Of a stretch of DNA of 42,417 bases, positions 19,401 to 28,800 are shown in pieces. Source of the stretch: a virus. The notes below the pieces were generated by a model that did not search any database, was not told the origin of the DNA, and saw only the letters and a list, made by a program, of their open reading frames with translations. Each line of letters opens with the position of its first letter. Positions within the stretch are counted from its first letter, which is position 1. The stretch spans positions 1 to 42,417 of IMG/VR virus record IMGVR_UViG_3300020421_000046; one strand, written 5' to 3'. The position numbers and the translations under genes were made by a program.

Positions 19401-22400
19401 AAGTACTGTTAAAATTATTTCTTATACCTTCAAGTGACATTCCTATAACACCTTCAGCTGAAGACATAGCTTTTGTTAAATCTAAACTAAATTTAGCAAT
19501 GTCTTTAGCATCAAAAGGAAGCTCATCTATAGTATCTACTTTAAATATATCTAATAAACCTTTAGTAACATTTGCTACTGCAAGTTCTTGTTCAGTTCCT
19601 AAATCTCCAAAGAAATTTTCAAAAAATCCGACTTTAGCGTACCATTGAGATAAATCTTTTGTTAATTCTTGAAATACATTTGGGTCATCTATATCAGTTA
19701 GACCTAGTAAGTCAATTAAATCTACAGCAGCTGCTTCTTTACCCATCTGTTCTTGTAATGCAATTAACATTGCAGAAGAAGCTCCAGAAAATATATCTGA
19801 AGGTATATTTACTCCGCCAACATCCTTTTCAGAAAATAATACAGAATTTATTACATCTTCGACAGTAGGTAAATTACCAGCATTCTTTCTTAATACTTCT
19901 GGGTCAATTGCATCTATTAATACGTTACCAATAGCACTTCCAATTTCTTTTTTAATTATTTCTTGACTTCTACCAAATTTTCTTGCTTCTACTTTTATTA
20001 ATGTTTCAAGTATAGACCCTTGATTACCAGTTCCTGCAATAATTATGTCATTTAGGAATGATGTACCTATTTCCTCTGCAGCATTTCTTTTTGCTTTTTC
20101 TAATTGAAGTCCAATATCTTTAATTTTCTTTTCTGCCGCTTCTAATGTTGCTGTATCAGTTATTGAAGACAATGGTCCATCAGGAGCAGTTAGTTGGTCA
20201 AGCTTAACAGTTTCCATTTGTATTTCTCTTAATTTTTCAGATACTGTACCTAAACTATTAGCAAACTCTTCTATACCTCTAGACCTACCGCCTAATTTAG
20301 CTATAAGAGCAAATATTCCTTGAAATACAAGTAGCTGGACTATAACTTTACCAGCTGCAAGTGCCATTCCCTTTAGAGCACTTGTAAATCTGCCCATACC
20401 AGCTCTTGCTTTATCAGTAGCATCTAATAGTTGTAATTCTTCAAATGTTAAATCTTTAGTTGTTTCTGCTCTATGTCTAAGCTCTGCTATATGGTCTTCA
20501 AAAGCACCCATTCTTCCACCAAGTGCAGCTCCTCTAAATTTTCTCATTTGACGTTTTGTAAGACCTGCCGGGTCTATACCTGTCTCAGCTTGATTTCTCT
20601 TTAGTAATGATTTAATCTGATTGTCAATAATTTGTTTATAAGTTAAAGCACCTTTATTTTTCATGTCTTGTCTAAAGATAGCTAATTCATCAAACATTTT
20701 TTGACGTTGGTTAATTCTTGCTTGAGATTTGACTTGCATAGCCTCAAGCTTTTTAATAGCGCTTGCTATTCGTGTTTGTCCAGCACCTAAGAAACCACCT
20801 TCAGGTCTTAAACCAGATACTCTACTTCCAATAGAACTTCCCATAGTTCTTACTCTTCCCATTAAAGATGGTATTGCTGCATCACCTTCACCAACTCGAC
20901 CTTTAACAAAAGTAGCTAATTGACTAGCTTGTAGTCTTTGTAATAATGAAATAGTTCCTTTAACAGCAGTGTTATAGGTCTTAACAGCATTAGAGTCAAA
21001 CATTCTAAATAATGGGTCTTGTTTCATTCCAAAAGCCATGCCTTCTCTTAATTGTCCAGCAACTTTCATAATTGGAGCAGATAATTGTGCTATACCATCT
21101 TTGAATCCGTTAATCCAAAGTCTTGCAAAATCTCTGAGTCCCCTAAAGATAAATCCAAATTCTCTTCTCATGAAGTTTCCTATACCTTTTATTCCATCTT
21201 TAAAACCATCAATCCATAGTCTTGCAAAATCTCTAAGTCCTCTAAATATAAAACCAAATTCTTTCATAAAAGAAGAAGCTAAACCTTTTATACCATCTTT
21301 GAATCCATTAATCCAAAGCATTGCAAATTCACGTAAACCTCTAAATATAAATGAAAATTGATTACCAAATTTTTTAGCTTGAGCTGTAGCTTTTTGAAAT
21401 ACATCTGTTAATCCAAGTCTTATATTTTTACCCATAGCCATAGACTTATTACTTATAGTTGTGATTTGTTTACCTAATACTTTTGCTTTATTTATAGTTT
21501 TTTCAAATAACTTTACACCTTCTAATTTTTCAAGACCCTTTGAAGATGCTCGTAACCCTGCAATAGTAGCTTCACGAGGAGCTGTTCTAGCCTGAGCTCT
21601 TAGTAACTGACCTCTTGCTCTAGCTTGACCCATTCTAGTTGGTCTAAATGTTTGGATTCCACCAAACATAGTTTCTCTACTAAATCTTGAAAAGTAATCT
21701 TCAGAAAATGCAGCATCTTTAAACCTTTTCTCCATACCACGCATAGTGGTCATACTTGACATAAGTTCTGATTTCTTAGTTTCAAATTCAGGTTTTTTCA
21801 TTTGACCAGCTAAAAATCTCTTTCTAAGAGCAGCCATTTTCTTTCTACCCGCAGCGGTCATTTGAACATCTTCTGCTTTATCTGTACTCATTAATAAAGA
21901 TTGAGGAGTTTGTCCACCAAATATTTGTTCAACTAATTGAGGTTGAGCTAATGTATCTAAAGCTCTCATAGAGAAACTACTACCAATACCAAGATTACTT
22001 AATCTTTCTTTAAAGCCTTGTGGACCTAAAGTATTAAAAGGAAGTCCAAGTCTGTTACTCATGAAACTTCTAGGAGCCATTGCTCTTGCTAACATTGGGT
22101 CTATTTGTGTACCATCTTCTCCTGTACTATAAGCTAAAACATTTGAAGCAGTAAACCTACCAGCACCTTTTGCTCCAGTATTATATGCAGTAGCCATTGT
22201 TTTACCAGCAATAGTTGCTCTTTCAGAAAGAGTAGCAAACATCCTCATGTCTGTAGCTGCTGCAGTTACTGAAGCTCTAACAGATTTGAATGCTGCAACA
22301 ATACCCATTACAGGAATTATTGTTCTAGTAAAATTATCTGCTAAATTTAAAGCAGTTCTAGTTGTTATAAATAATATGTTATTTAAATCTTTAACAATTT

Positions 22401-23562
22401 TTTTAGCGCCATCTAATTTATCTAAACCAAAATCTATAAACTCAGCTTTAAGTATATTTTTACCTTTTGCTAATTCTGAGAATAAAGTTTCATATCTTCT
22501 TTCTGCTTCTTCTGTTAACGCATTGTTTTCTCTATAAGCTACGTTTGCAGTTTCTAACGCATTGTATAGTGTGTCATTTGCTTTTGCTAAAGCTAATATA
22601 GCTTTTTGTGTTCTAACCTGTCCTAATCCTAGTTTTTGAAGTACTGTAATATTTGTTAAACCAACACTACTTGTATCATCTAGTCCTTTTATAAAAGCAG
22701 CAACAGCTTGACTGGAATCTAAACTGTATAATTCCTCAAAAGCAGGAACTGACATTCTTGCAACTTGAGCAAATAATTTAAGATTATCTCCACCCTGAGC
22801 CATAGCTTCTGAAAGCTCTGACATCAATCTCACTATTGCAGTAGCACCAGCTTGTGATGGCTGACCTATAGCTCTTAAGGCAGTTGAGAATGCTAATGCA
22901 TCAACAGCAGCATTATTCATTTCGCCCTGTATCTGAGCAGTAGAAGTAGCTATTTGCATAGCAGCATTTACTATTTCAGATTCTTGAGCAGCAAAGTTGT
23001 TACCTAAAGCAACAAGAGAAGAACCTAAGTTATCTAATTCATCTACAGTACTTCCGGTAATTTCTTGAAGTCTGGACATAGCCATAGAAGCATTTTCTGC
23101 AGATAAGTTTGTTGCTACAGTAAGTTTTTGTATTGTATTTGTAAAAGCTACAATGTCGCTAGCAGCAACACCTAACTGACCACCAACGGAAGCTATCTCT
23201 GTAATTGCATCAGTTGTAACAGGTGATTGTTTAGTTAAGTCACGAAGTTTTTTACCTATATTATCAAAAGATTTTTCTATTTGAGCAGTCTCACCTTTTA
23301 TGTCTAAGGTTTTCTTTACTCTGACAAATTGCTCTTCGAATGAAGCAGCTGCCATTGCACCTGCACCAAATGCTGCAACAATACCAGCACCTGTGGTCAT
23401 AAAAATTGTTTGTGAAGCACGAGCTGCTGAAGCAACCCTGCTCATTCTGGTTCTAAGTGAATTAAAAGAAGTAGCTATTTCGTTATTAGCACGTCTAAGT
23501 GAATTCTTATCGTAACCTGCTTCGATTACTGCACGTACTTTAAATGCGTCTACTGCTGCCAT
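16402..23562 (-). CDS. tape measure protein (2386 aa)
   Basis: This is the longest gene in the window. The N-terminus (FEEQFVRVKKTLDIKG, LRDLTKQSPVTTDAITEIAS, GQLGV) matches the TP901-type tape measure family. Hydrophobic segments occur near residues 52-73 and about 1060-1090 (ALAAGKVIVQLLVFQGIFAL). Long coiled-coil regions follow, and three 33-aa tandem repeats lie at 21061-21357. The C-terminus has GEYGPEEVRFVPGSGFLV, typical of tape measure C-terminal regions. I see no cysteine. It sets tail length by running through the tube and is thought to be delivered during DNA entry. By the usual rule of about 0.15 nm per residue, the tail would be roughly 350 nm. It directly follows the frameshifted chaperone gene. 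Confidence 0.95.
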   Translation of the reverse strand: MAAVDAFKVRAVIEAGYDKNSLRRANNEIATSFNSLRTRMSRVASAARASQTIFMTTGAGIVAAFGAGAMAAASFEEQFVRVKKTLDIKGETAQIEKSFDNIGKKLRDLTKQSPVTTDAITEIASVGGQLGVAASDIVAFTNTIQKLTVATNLSAENASMAMSRLQEITGSTVDELDNLGSSLVALGNNFAAQESEIVNAAMQIATSTAQIQGEMNNAAVDALAFSTALRAIGQPSQAGATAIVRLMSELSEAMAQGGDNLKLFAQVARMSVPAFEELYSLDSSQAVAAFIKGLDDTSSVGLTNITVLQKLGLGQVRTQKAILALAKANDTLYNALETANVAYRENNALTEEAERRYETLFSELAKGKNILKAEFIDFGLDKLDGAKKIVKDLNNILFITTRTALNLADNFTRTIIPVMGIVAAFKSVRASVTAAATDMRMFATLSERATIAGKTMATAYNTGAKGAGRFTASNVLAYSTGEDGTQIDPMLARAMAPRSFMSNRLGLPFNTLGPQGFKERLSNLGIGSSFSMRALDTLAQPQLVEQIFGGQTPQSLLMSTDKAEDVQMTAAGRKKMAALRKRFLAGQMKKPEFETKKSELMSSMTTMRGMEKRFKDAAFSEDYFSRFSRETMFGGIQTFRPTRMGQARARGQLLRAQARTAPREATIAGLRASSKGLEKLEGVKLFEKTINKAKVLGKQITTISNKSMAMGKNIRLGLTDVFQKATAQAKKFGNQFSFIFRGLREFAMLWINGFKDGIKGLASSFMKEFGFIFRGLRDFARLWIDGFKDGIKGIGNFMRREFGFIFRGLRDFARLWINGFKDGIAQLSAPIMKVAGQLREGMAFGMKQDPLFRMFDSNAVKTYNTAVKGTISLLQRLQASQLATFVKGRVGEGDAAIPSLMGRVRTMGSSIGSRVSGLRPEGGFLGAGQTRIASAIKKLEAMQVKSQARINQRQKMFDELAIFRQDMKNKGALTYKQIIDNQIKSLLKRNQAETGIDPAGLTKRQMRKFRGAALGGRMGAFEDHIAELRHRAETTKDLTFEELQLLDATDKARAGMGRFTSALKGMALAAGKVIVQLLVFQGIFALIAKLGGRSRGIEEFANSLGTVSEKLREIQMETVKLDQLTAPDGPLSSITDTATLEAAEKKIKDIGLQLEKAKRNAAEEIGTSFLNDIIIAGTGNQGSILETLIKVEARKFGRSQEIIKKEIGSAIGNVLIDAIDPEVLRKNAGNLPTVEDVINSVLFSEKDVGGVNIPSDIFSGASSAMLIALQEQMGKEAAAVDLIDLLGLTDIDDPNVFQELTKDLSQWYAKVGFFENFFGDLGTEQELAVANVTKGLLDIFKVDTIDELPFDAKDIAKFSLDLTKAMSSAEGVIGMSLEGIRNNFNSTLSENSQIGKQVKEFMKNRLQDFRDTGIVTEAEVKRVGNNYQKISQLYLDAYDRFTKQSELTSQKLQEELGITESAALQLAARLDQAFKEARKSLVALTAPLPEDAFEDMTALDVLMNTIKKDAQQTRFEQVTGMLGDLGKPVLAAELARVGSGGLGMAEEFLNNPALAAAQEIYLRSLGGADYVSEIVPDEAEGADAARLEEMGYVLGERSVEGILQGLNDRSEEVSEAFASILMKAFDGAVKLFIIRSPSQLMRKAIGQPLIDGVIVGIEDGEIKLKDTFNNVLKRATNPKDITKNLDLVGDYKGSSTNYGDLTNIIASNSQFAPNEFLAQGLLKSLGTEMMQNLDMFAEKLSKSYEKATTRMQEAFQIITNVTRAERAQTNQARNLVKAKQDYAAVLRRESTLTDRLTKAKENLVKLEVEGMQGNITAAERIGVLQREIDLAERKRRLDKEFTAREALDIQAQERKVSELGRMFNLGIVSALQLEAEQDVLRDMKGEFKTDTEKELFLLEYAEAIDAKEEYEKEILETSPELVAARETYIGLLDEQKLIQLDIQAGANSIAEAEEAVASGVLAVEAAYAEFKEKAPEYQEEIKALDTAFGGVNERVGTLIDTITTLAADGTFDFSGLKTQISDVVQDLSELLFSKELDEMMDMGGLADFTNMYMSAVQAVTGGTPFEGASFGTLMNQGLLGMTNNPILMDLYESLGGRGGREITNLSNIDKFSDYMIDSGRVKNRLNRPEDLLAGDGYAGIFETLINAMGVGTVKTDDGQLAFSIANAESITKGLSKELMASGLLGMQDSAYKQLLNLFLEGEAALRDGPIRDEFFNDDNLDPDGFGTPAGSNNININVDSGNGGGGFGLPDWLTNLFSNDIGAFNYIPGAHMGMRAKGFKMGGRVPDMTHIKPKKYAMGGRDNMMRRALVGEYGPEEVRFVPGSGFLVKPLTHGGRGNNTIVENLSVNVTGVPADPSQARKAAVEIRKALSRLDREGSTGGSVRRN
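21061..21357 (-). repeat. three 99-nt (33-aa) tandem repeats in the tape measure gene
   Basis: Copies are at 21259-21357, 21160-21258 and 21061-21159. Each encodes F[SG]FIFRGLR[ED]FA.LWI[ND]GFKDGI followed by about ten more variable residues. The aromatic residues (F1, F3, F5, F11, W15, F19) are conserved in all copies. The unit of 33 is three times the 11-residue spacing reported for aromatic residues in other tape measure proteins. The DNA copies differ mostly at synonymous positions. Confidence 0.9.
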
Positions 23563-23565
23563 GTT

Positions 23566-24287
23566 TTACTCTTCATTGGAAATATCTTTAAGGTTTTTTT
23601 TATTCCCTAGCCCATCGGACTGGGCAATAAAATTATCTAAAGATATTCTACTACGTGGTTTGCCGCTTCTACCGGCTTTCCTGTCTAATTCTTTTTTGTA
23701 ACTTGAAGAAGAATACATTCTATCTATATCACCTCCTTCAACATCATCCATTTCTTCAGCTTGTAAGTATGCTTCATAAAATGGTGAAAGAAATATAGAT
23801 TTATCAAACGGCAATCCAGACAATAAAACCATGAATTTTCTCCATGTAATATCTAATGGGTTATCTATTTTATACCAGCGAATGTAATCCGCTTCTACCC
23901 CACTCCATCTCTCTACTATGTCGCTAAGAGAAAAGTTTATGCTTTTGGGTCTGCTTCACCTTCTGAATCAACTTCTGCGTCTTCTTCATCAGAAATGTTA
24001 TATGCTTCTAATAAGAATTGTAATAATGAATCAAGTTGAGGCCATGTTGCACCTGCATCTAGCATTTCATCTAGATTTTCTTTACCTACTAATGACTCAA
24101 GCCATACTGGTAATTGATTTGCATCCATCGCTCCGGATTCATCCATGTATCTCATTTGTGTAAGAACTACACGAGCTGGTAATTGACCAGGAAGTTCATA
24201 TTCACTACCTGCAATTTTAAATTTAATTGGTTCGCCATCAGCTTCAGCTACAGCTGCGTCGAAATCCTTGTATTTTTTGTCGACCAT
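23566..24287 (-). CDS. tail assembly chaperone GT (translational -1 frameshift product, about 240 aa)
   Basis: The short G protein (23937-24287) and the ORF at 23566-23832 form one product by -1 frameshifting at C CCA AAA (23949-23943). After the slip the frame reads AGC ATA AAC TTT TCT CTT AGC, and I followed it codon by codon to 23832 without a stop. It joins in frame with the ATG of the downstream ORF. The new junction encodes SINFSLSDIVERWSGVEADY and continues IRWYKIDNPLDITWRKF into MVLLSGLPF. Predicted length is 115 + 37 + 88 residues. It is the equivalent of lambda gpGT, made in small amounts to load tape measure protein and recruit tube subunits. The T part has no good independent ribosome-binding site. 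Confidence 0.85.
23937..24287 (-). CDS. tail assembly chaperone G (116 aa)
   Basis: This is the zero-frame product, with N-terminal FKIAGSEYELPGQLPARVVL, a pattern typical of actinophage tail assembly chaperones. A helical middle follows (LPVWLESLVGKENLDEMLDA), then a very acidic tail (SDEEDAEVDSEGEADPKA). It lies between the tail tube gene and the tape measure gene, as expected. Translation ends at TAA (23939-23937), four bases after the slippery site. It is expected to bind the tape measure protein before tail assembly and to be absent from the mature virion. Confidence 0.85.
   Translation of the reverse strand: MVDKKYKDFDAAVAEADGEPIKFKIAGSEYELPGQLPARVVLTQMRYMDESGAMDANQLPVWLESLVGKENLDEMLDAGATWPQLDSLLQFLLEAYNISDEEDAEVDSEGEADPKA
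23943..23949 (-). other. programmed -1 frameshift slippery site C CCA AAA
   Basis: The heptamer fits X XXY YYZ in the zero frame (GA C CCA AAA GCA TAA). X is C, Y is A and Z is A, so both tRNAs can re-pair after a one-base slip. The zero-frame stop follows immediately, and the -1 frame stays open into the downstream ORF. Position and arrangement match known tail chaperone frameshifts. Confidence 0.85.
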
Positions 24288-24330
24288 ACCGACCTATCTC
24301 CTATTCGTAATCTAATACTTATATCAACTA

Positions 24331-24981
24331 TTAGTTGACATCAAATGTTGTTGTATCGTTTGTATTATCAACGATTCTGAAAAGTTGAAACTTTCCACCA
24401 GCATTACCAACACTAAATGTTGCATCTGGAACAAGTAATTTAAACTCAGTCGCAATAACCACTTTTTGTGGTGCCTTTGCATGAGACATTGAGAATGCAC
24501 CAACAGATACCATTCTAGGCATTTGAATGTGCCTATCTGCACCTGCAGGACCTTCTGTAATAAGTAGTCCAGCTAACTCAGCATGTTCGTTAGTATCTGG
24601 TGCTATTACTACATCGTATCCAGCTGCAAAGTTGCTGTCGTTTTCACTTACGTGACCGTCAGCTTGTCCCATTGCTATTGACAAGTTTTTAAGTGAAGCC
24701 TGTGATAGCTCACCCATAAGTCTTGCTTCCTGAGCAGTTTTAATTGTCTTAATTGGGTCTACTTCTTCTGCGACTAATATGTCCTCGAATGTTCTATCCA
24801 TTTCGAGTGTCCAACCGTCTTCGGAATATCCGATATCTCGCCATTTTCCTGCATCTACTGCTTCCCAAGCTCCTGAATTGTCACCTGGAAATGCGAGAGA
24901 AGATGTTGTTCTATCAGCCACATAAAGTACACCAGTACCGATTAATACTTCATTAATGGCACCGCTTGTATATGTAGGCAT
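24331..24981 (-). CDS. major tail tube protein
   Basis: This is a 216-aa protein directly upstream of the chaperone G/GT gene, the standard place for the siphophage tube subunit. The sequence is predicted mostly beta (VLIGTGVLYVADRT, WRDIGYSEDGWTLEMDRTFED, KVVIATEFKLLVPDATF), consistent with the gpV/gp19-like tube fold. The segment EDGWTLEMDRTFEDILVAEE resembles tube proteins of actinophages, where a G.T......E....E pattern is usual. It should assemble as stacked hexameric rings around the tape measure protein. The assignment is from context and fold character. Confidence 0.8.
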   Translation of the reverse strand: MPTYTSGAINEVLIGTGVLYVADRTTSSLAFPGDNSGAWEAVDAGKWRDIGYSEDGWTLEMDRTFEDILVAEEVDPIKTIKTAQEARLMGELSQASLKNLSIAMGQADGHVSENDSNFAAGYDVVIAPDTNEHAELAGLLITEGPAGADRHIQMPRMVSVGAFSMSHAKAPQKVVIATEFKLLVPDATFSVGNAGGKFQLFRIVDNTNDTTTFDVN

Positions 24982-24994
24982 AAATTAACTCCTG

Positions 24995-25264
24995 CTACTC
25001 TTCTTCTGTTACTATATCTTCGAAGATATCCTCTTTCAAGGAATCTACATTGTCGTCCCCAATATTCGAACCAGCTTCATTGTCTTCCACTAATTCGTCA
25101 TCAGCAATGAAGATATCCATGTTATTTTCTAACAATCTTTCTCCATCTTTGACATCAACCTCAACCCATGAGCTACTTGTGAACGTAATACCTGTCACAG
25201 TATCACGTACTGTGTCAGCCTTTGTAAACAAAGGACTTACTTTTATTTTCATCTTTTTACTCAT
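24995..25264 (-). CDS. hypothetical protein between tail terminator and tube genes
   Basis: The N-terminal half is small, basic and beta-rich (MSKKMKIKVSPLFTKADTV..., ITFTSSSWVEVDVKDGERLL). The C-terminal half is very acidic (LVEDNEAGSNIGDDNVDSL... to TEEE). The start is uncertain. The frame is open from a GTG at 25324 inside the upstream gene, but neither that codon nor the ATGs at 25264 and 25252 has a clear Shine-Dalgarno sequence. I chose 25264, which avoids a 20-residue very basic extension and leaves a clean 49-nt gap. The position suggests a tail-assembly role. The family is not recognised. Confidence 0.55.
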   Translation of the reverse strand: MSKKMKIKVSPLFTKADTVRDTVTGITFTSSSWVEVDVKDGERLLENNMDIFIADDELVEDNEAGSNIGDDNVDSLKEDIFEDIVTEEE

Positions 25265-25313
25265 AATGTTAAATGGTATAGTACCTTTACGTTTTTTGTG
25301 GTATTTTGAAAAA

Positions 25314-25784
25314 TTAAACTGCACGATATGTCATACCTATAGAAAAGTCGTATCTACCTAAACCACTAGCTACTTCTTCAACTCTTGTTGGCATCTGTAT
25401 TATGTCCATACCGTATATTTTTGCTCTAGTTGTAGAATCATCTGTTTGTATATATTCATTTTCCATATTAAAACATTCTTTTAAAATTACGTTTGCTAAG
25501 TTCATTGCACCACCATAATCAGGATTAGCTTTAGTACCATCACTACCCCATTGCCCTGCATAAGCAATTATAGGAAATATAGCTGATTGTATATGGGCTT
25601 GTGATGATGGCCTTACTAAAATACCACCTGCTCTTACAAATACTAAAAATGGTAACTGTGCATCTCTAGGTAATCTAGTAGATATTCTTGTACCAAGTAA
25701 GTCAGTTACAGGTGTTTTAGAAAGCAAAAATTTTCTGAATATAATTTCAGCGTCTGGTGGTACGGGTTGTCCTGTGGTTGGCAT
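25314..25784 (-). CDS. tail terminator/completion protein
   Basis: This is a 156-aa protein with the layout of tail terminator (gpU-like) proteins. A helix at the start (DAEIIFRKFLLSKTPVTDLL) is followed by GTRISTRLPRDAQLPFLVFV, a common pattern in this group. Beta strands and a helix (YGGAMNLANVILKECF) come next, and a final strand YDFSIGMTYRAV. It lies between the giant 1729-aa gene and the tail tube genes. It is expected to form a ring that ends tail polymerisation and docks to the head connector. The assignment is from pattern and gene order. Confidence 0.7.
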   Translation of the reverse strand: MPTTGQPVPPDAEIIFRKFLLSKTPVTDLLGTRISTRLPRDAQLPFLVFVRAGGILVRPSSQAHIQSAIFPIIAYAGQWGSDGTKANPDYGGAMNLANVILKECFNMENEYIQTDDSTTRAKIYGMDIIQMPTRVEEVASGLGRYDFSIGMTYRAV

Positions 25785-25804
25785 GATATTATATTAATAC
25801 TATT

Positions 25805-28800
25805 TTACCAACTAGGAGTTATTTTAAACATAGGATTACCATCTGAATCTTTAAATATTACTCCTCCTCCATCACTTAAGCCAAGTGCAGCTGTAGGGGT
25901 AGCATCCATAATTTCTTTTTGTAGTTTCTTATAATCAGTCAAACTCATAAATGTTACGTCTTTAATAGTATTAGATTTAACCATTTTTTTATTTAAGTTA
26001 AAAGAAGGAAATAGTGAAAAAGCACCTTCAATTAATTTAAATGATTCTGGTATATTCTCTTGTGTCCTAATACCATCTAAGTTTTTAGGTGTTACACCAT
26101 AAATCCACTTGACACCATCGCCTGCTATACCTGATTTTTGCATAGGGGTGCTCATAGAGTAGTGATATACGCCTTTTAGAAATAAAGCTCTGTCATAGTC
26201 ATTTCTAAAATATCCAGTCCTAGTTCCATTATGTAATATTATTGCTAGTTGGTTTACCGCATTCAATGGCTTGCCTTTTACATTCCTTCTACCTTGCCAA
26301 AATAGTTGACCTAAATAAAATGGTTGCATTGATTCTGAATTACTAATTACACGCATTATTCTTTTGTTACCCTGTTCTAATAACTTTGCTCTAGTAGCAT
26401 TTTTAACACCAAGTTCTTCAATGTAACTTTTTCCATATTGAGGAGCAGTAGTATTAACTGTTTTGATAGTTAAATCATCGACATATGCAGCAGCAGCTCC
26501 TTGAACACTACTAGTTAATTTGTCTCTTAACTCTCCTCCAGACGATGCATTAATAAAATCATCAATTACATCTGCTCCATGTCTTCCAACATATAAGTCC
26601 ATTAAAGTATCATCTGCCAAAAGTCTATCTCTTAATTGTTGTGCATTATGAACTGCTCCTATTGAACCTTGTTTAGTACTTACTATTTTTTCTGCGCCTC
26701 TCATAGGGTCTGTAGCAAAATCTCTAAAAGCTTGTACACCTGGGTCGTAGTAATCTTGTAAATCTGATTCAAGTTGAGTAAATGGTCTAGATGTTCCATC
26801 TATACTGTCATAAACAAATTTATTTTCTGTAATTACTTTTCTTCGACCTGTTTCAAAGTCTTCTTCAATTATGTGTGCTTTGTAAGCAGCATCTTCAACA
26901 GAGTAAACAATATTTACAGAATGAACATCTTCCCAATTTATTTTTTCAGCATTTGCATTGTAAAACTGTTTTATAACATCTTTATCTACTCTTTTTTTAT
27001 CTGCGTATCTTTTTGCAATAAATTGAGTTGCAGTTGCAGCATTGATTTTTGCCCTTTCTACACTGTAAGCCTGTGATTGAAGTAACTGTCTAAATTGACC
27101 TTCGCTACTATCTAAACCATTTATGTTTTTAAAAAATATACTATTGTGTCTATTTTGAAACTTTAATGTTTCTTTTCGTGCAACTTCTGAAATAGCTTTT
27201 TCTATAATACTTTTTGTTTGCGTATCAACACTGTTCATTAGAGGGGTCAATCTTTGTGTCATAATTCTTTGCAATTCATAATTTAATCCATGTATAAAAT
27301 CTTTACCTAAGAATATTCTTTTGTATTCATTAATAGGATGTCGAGGGTCATTTAATGCTATATAACCACCTCTAGGACCTCTAAAAGGACCACCATGTGC
27401 TTTAGCTAAATTAAATGCTTTTACAAACCCTTCCCAACTATCTTCTAATATTGCCTTAATTTTTGGGTCATCAGCTGGATTTAGATTCATGCTTAAATCA
27501 AATCCAAATTTTTCTAAAAATATCCTATCACCTTCATTTCTAGTACCTAGTGCTCTAATTGCTTGAGGTTCTATACCTGTAAATTTAGATGCTTGTCTAT
27601 AATCAATCTTTCCAGTAAAAGGATTTTTAAAAATATTTACCATATTTTTCATATCACCTTCATTAAGATTTAAAACAGGCATTTCTCCACTAGCCATACT
27701 TCCATTAGCCATGTTTTGATAAAATGTTCCATAAAACTTTGTAACTCCAGGTGATTTACCACTACCGTGTTGATATAGTGTATCGGGAGTTGTTTGTTGA
27801 CCAGATAATTCACCTAGTTGAACTCTTTCTCTTTTACCATAATAACCAACGGAACTTTGATTTACCTCTGCAAAGTTAGCTATACTTCTACCTGCACCAT
27901 CAATGTCTGTATCTTTCATTATTATATTTCCAGTTTCTCTATCTATCATTGGTCCATCAATACCTAAATCTCTTTTTTGATTATTGTCCATCATTCGAAA
28001 CACGTCTTCAGCTCTTACAGTTCCTACAGCACCAGATTGTCTAAATAAAGCTAAACTTCTACCCATGGCAATACGTGCTTCATTTGCATGGTCTGAACCT
28101 CTTATGGTTCCTTTTTTATTTTGAATTAAACCTTTAAAATCTTTTTCCATTTGAAGTATTCTTCTAACTCCATCTTTACGAGTTTTCTTAAGTTGTTGTT
28201 CTTCTCTTTTTAAATTACGTCTAACTTTTACACCAGCTTTGTCAGAAGAACCTATATCATAAGGGCTTCTTATTTGATAAACACCCTCAACACTACTAAC
28301 CATTTTGAATGTACCAGTTTTACCTGCAGCAGTTGCTGTAAAAGAACCACCACCTGTATCAAAAATACCAAAAAAAGCTGCTGCTCTAGTTCCTGCTTTA
28401 CCCATAAAGTTAGATGCTAAATAAAACATACCATCAGTTCTTTGGTCTAGAGTCATGTTTCTATCATGAGCAGGACCACCAAACTCAATAGAAAATATGT
28501 CTCTAATACCATCTGCTTTTTTAGACTTAGGTGATATACCACCAGCAGATACTTGATATCTAAATAAATAATCTGTACCATCATTTTCATTTTTACCTTT
28601 TCTTTCCATTCTGTGCATATGAATAGATTTTTGAATTTGTATTCTTGTAGGAACATAGTTATGTGATGTCCTCATTTTTTGAGACCTACCACCTTTCTTT
28701 TTTGCAGTACTGTCAAATGCAGGGTTAGAAAATGTAGATAATCCTCTTTTCTCTATAGTTTTTTTACCAGATTTTCCGTTTATAGTGTAATCAAAAGTAC

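Noticed and set aside
23566-23832. The 88-aa ORF as an independent gene starting at 23832
   Set aside because: It has no clear ribosome-binding site and is continuous in frame with the -1 product of the upstream chaperone gene.
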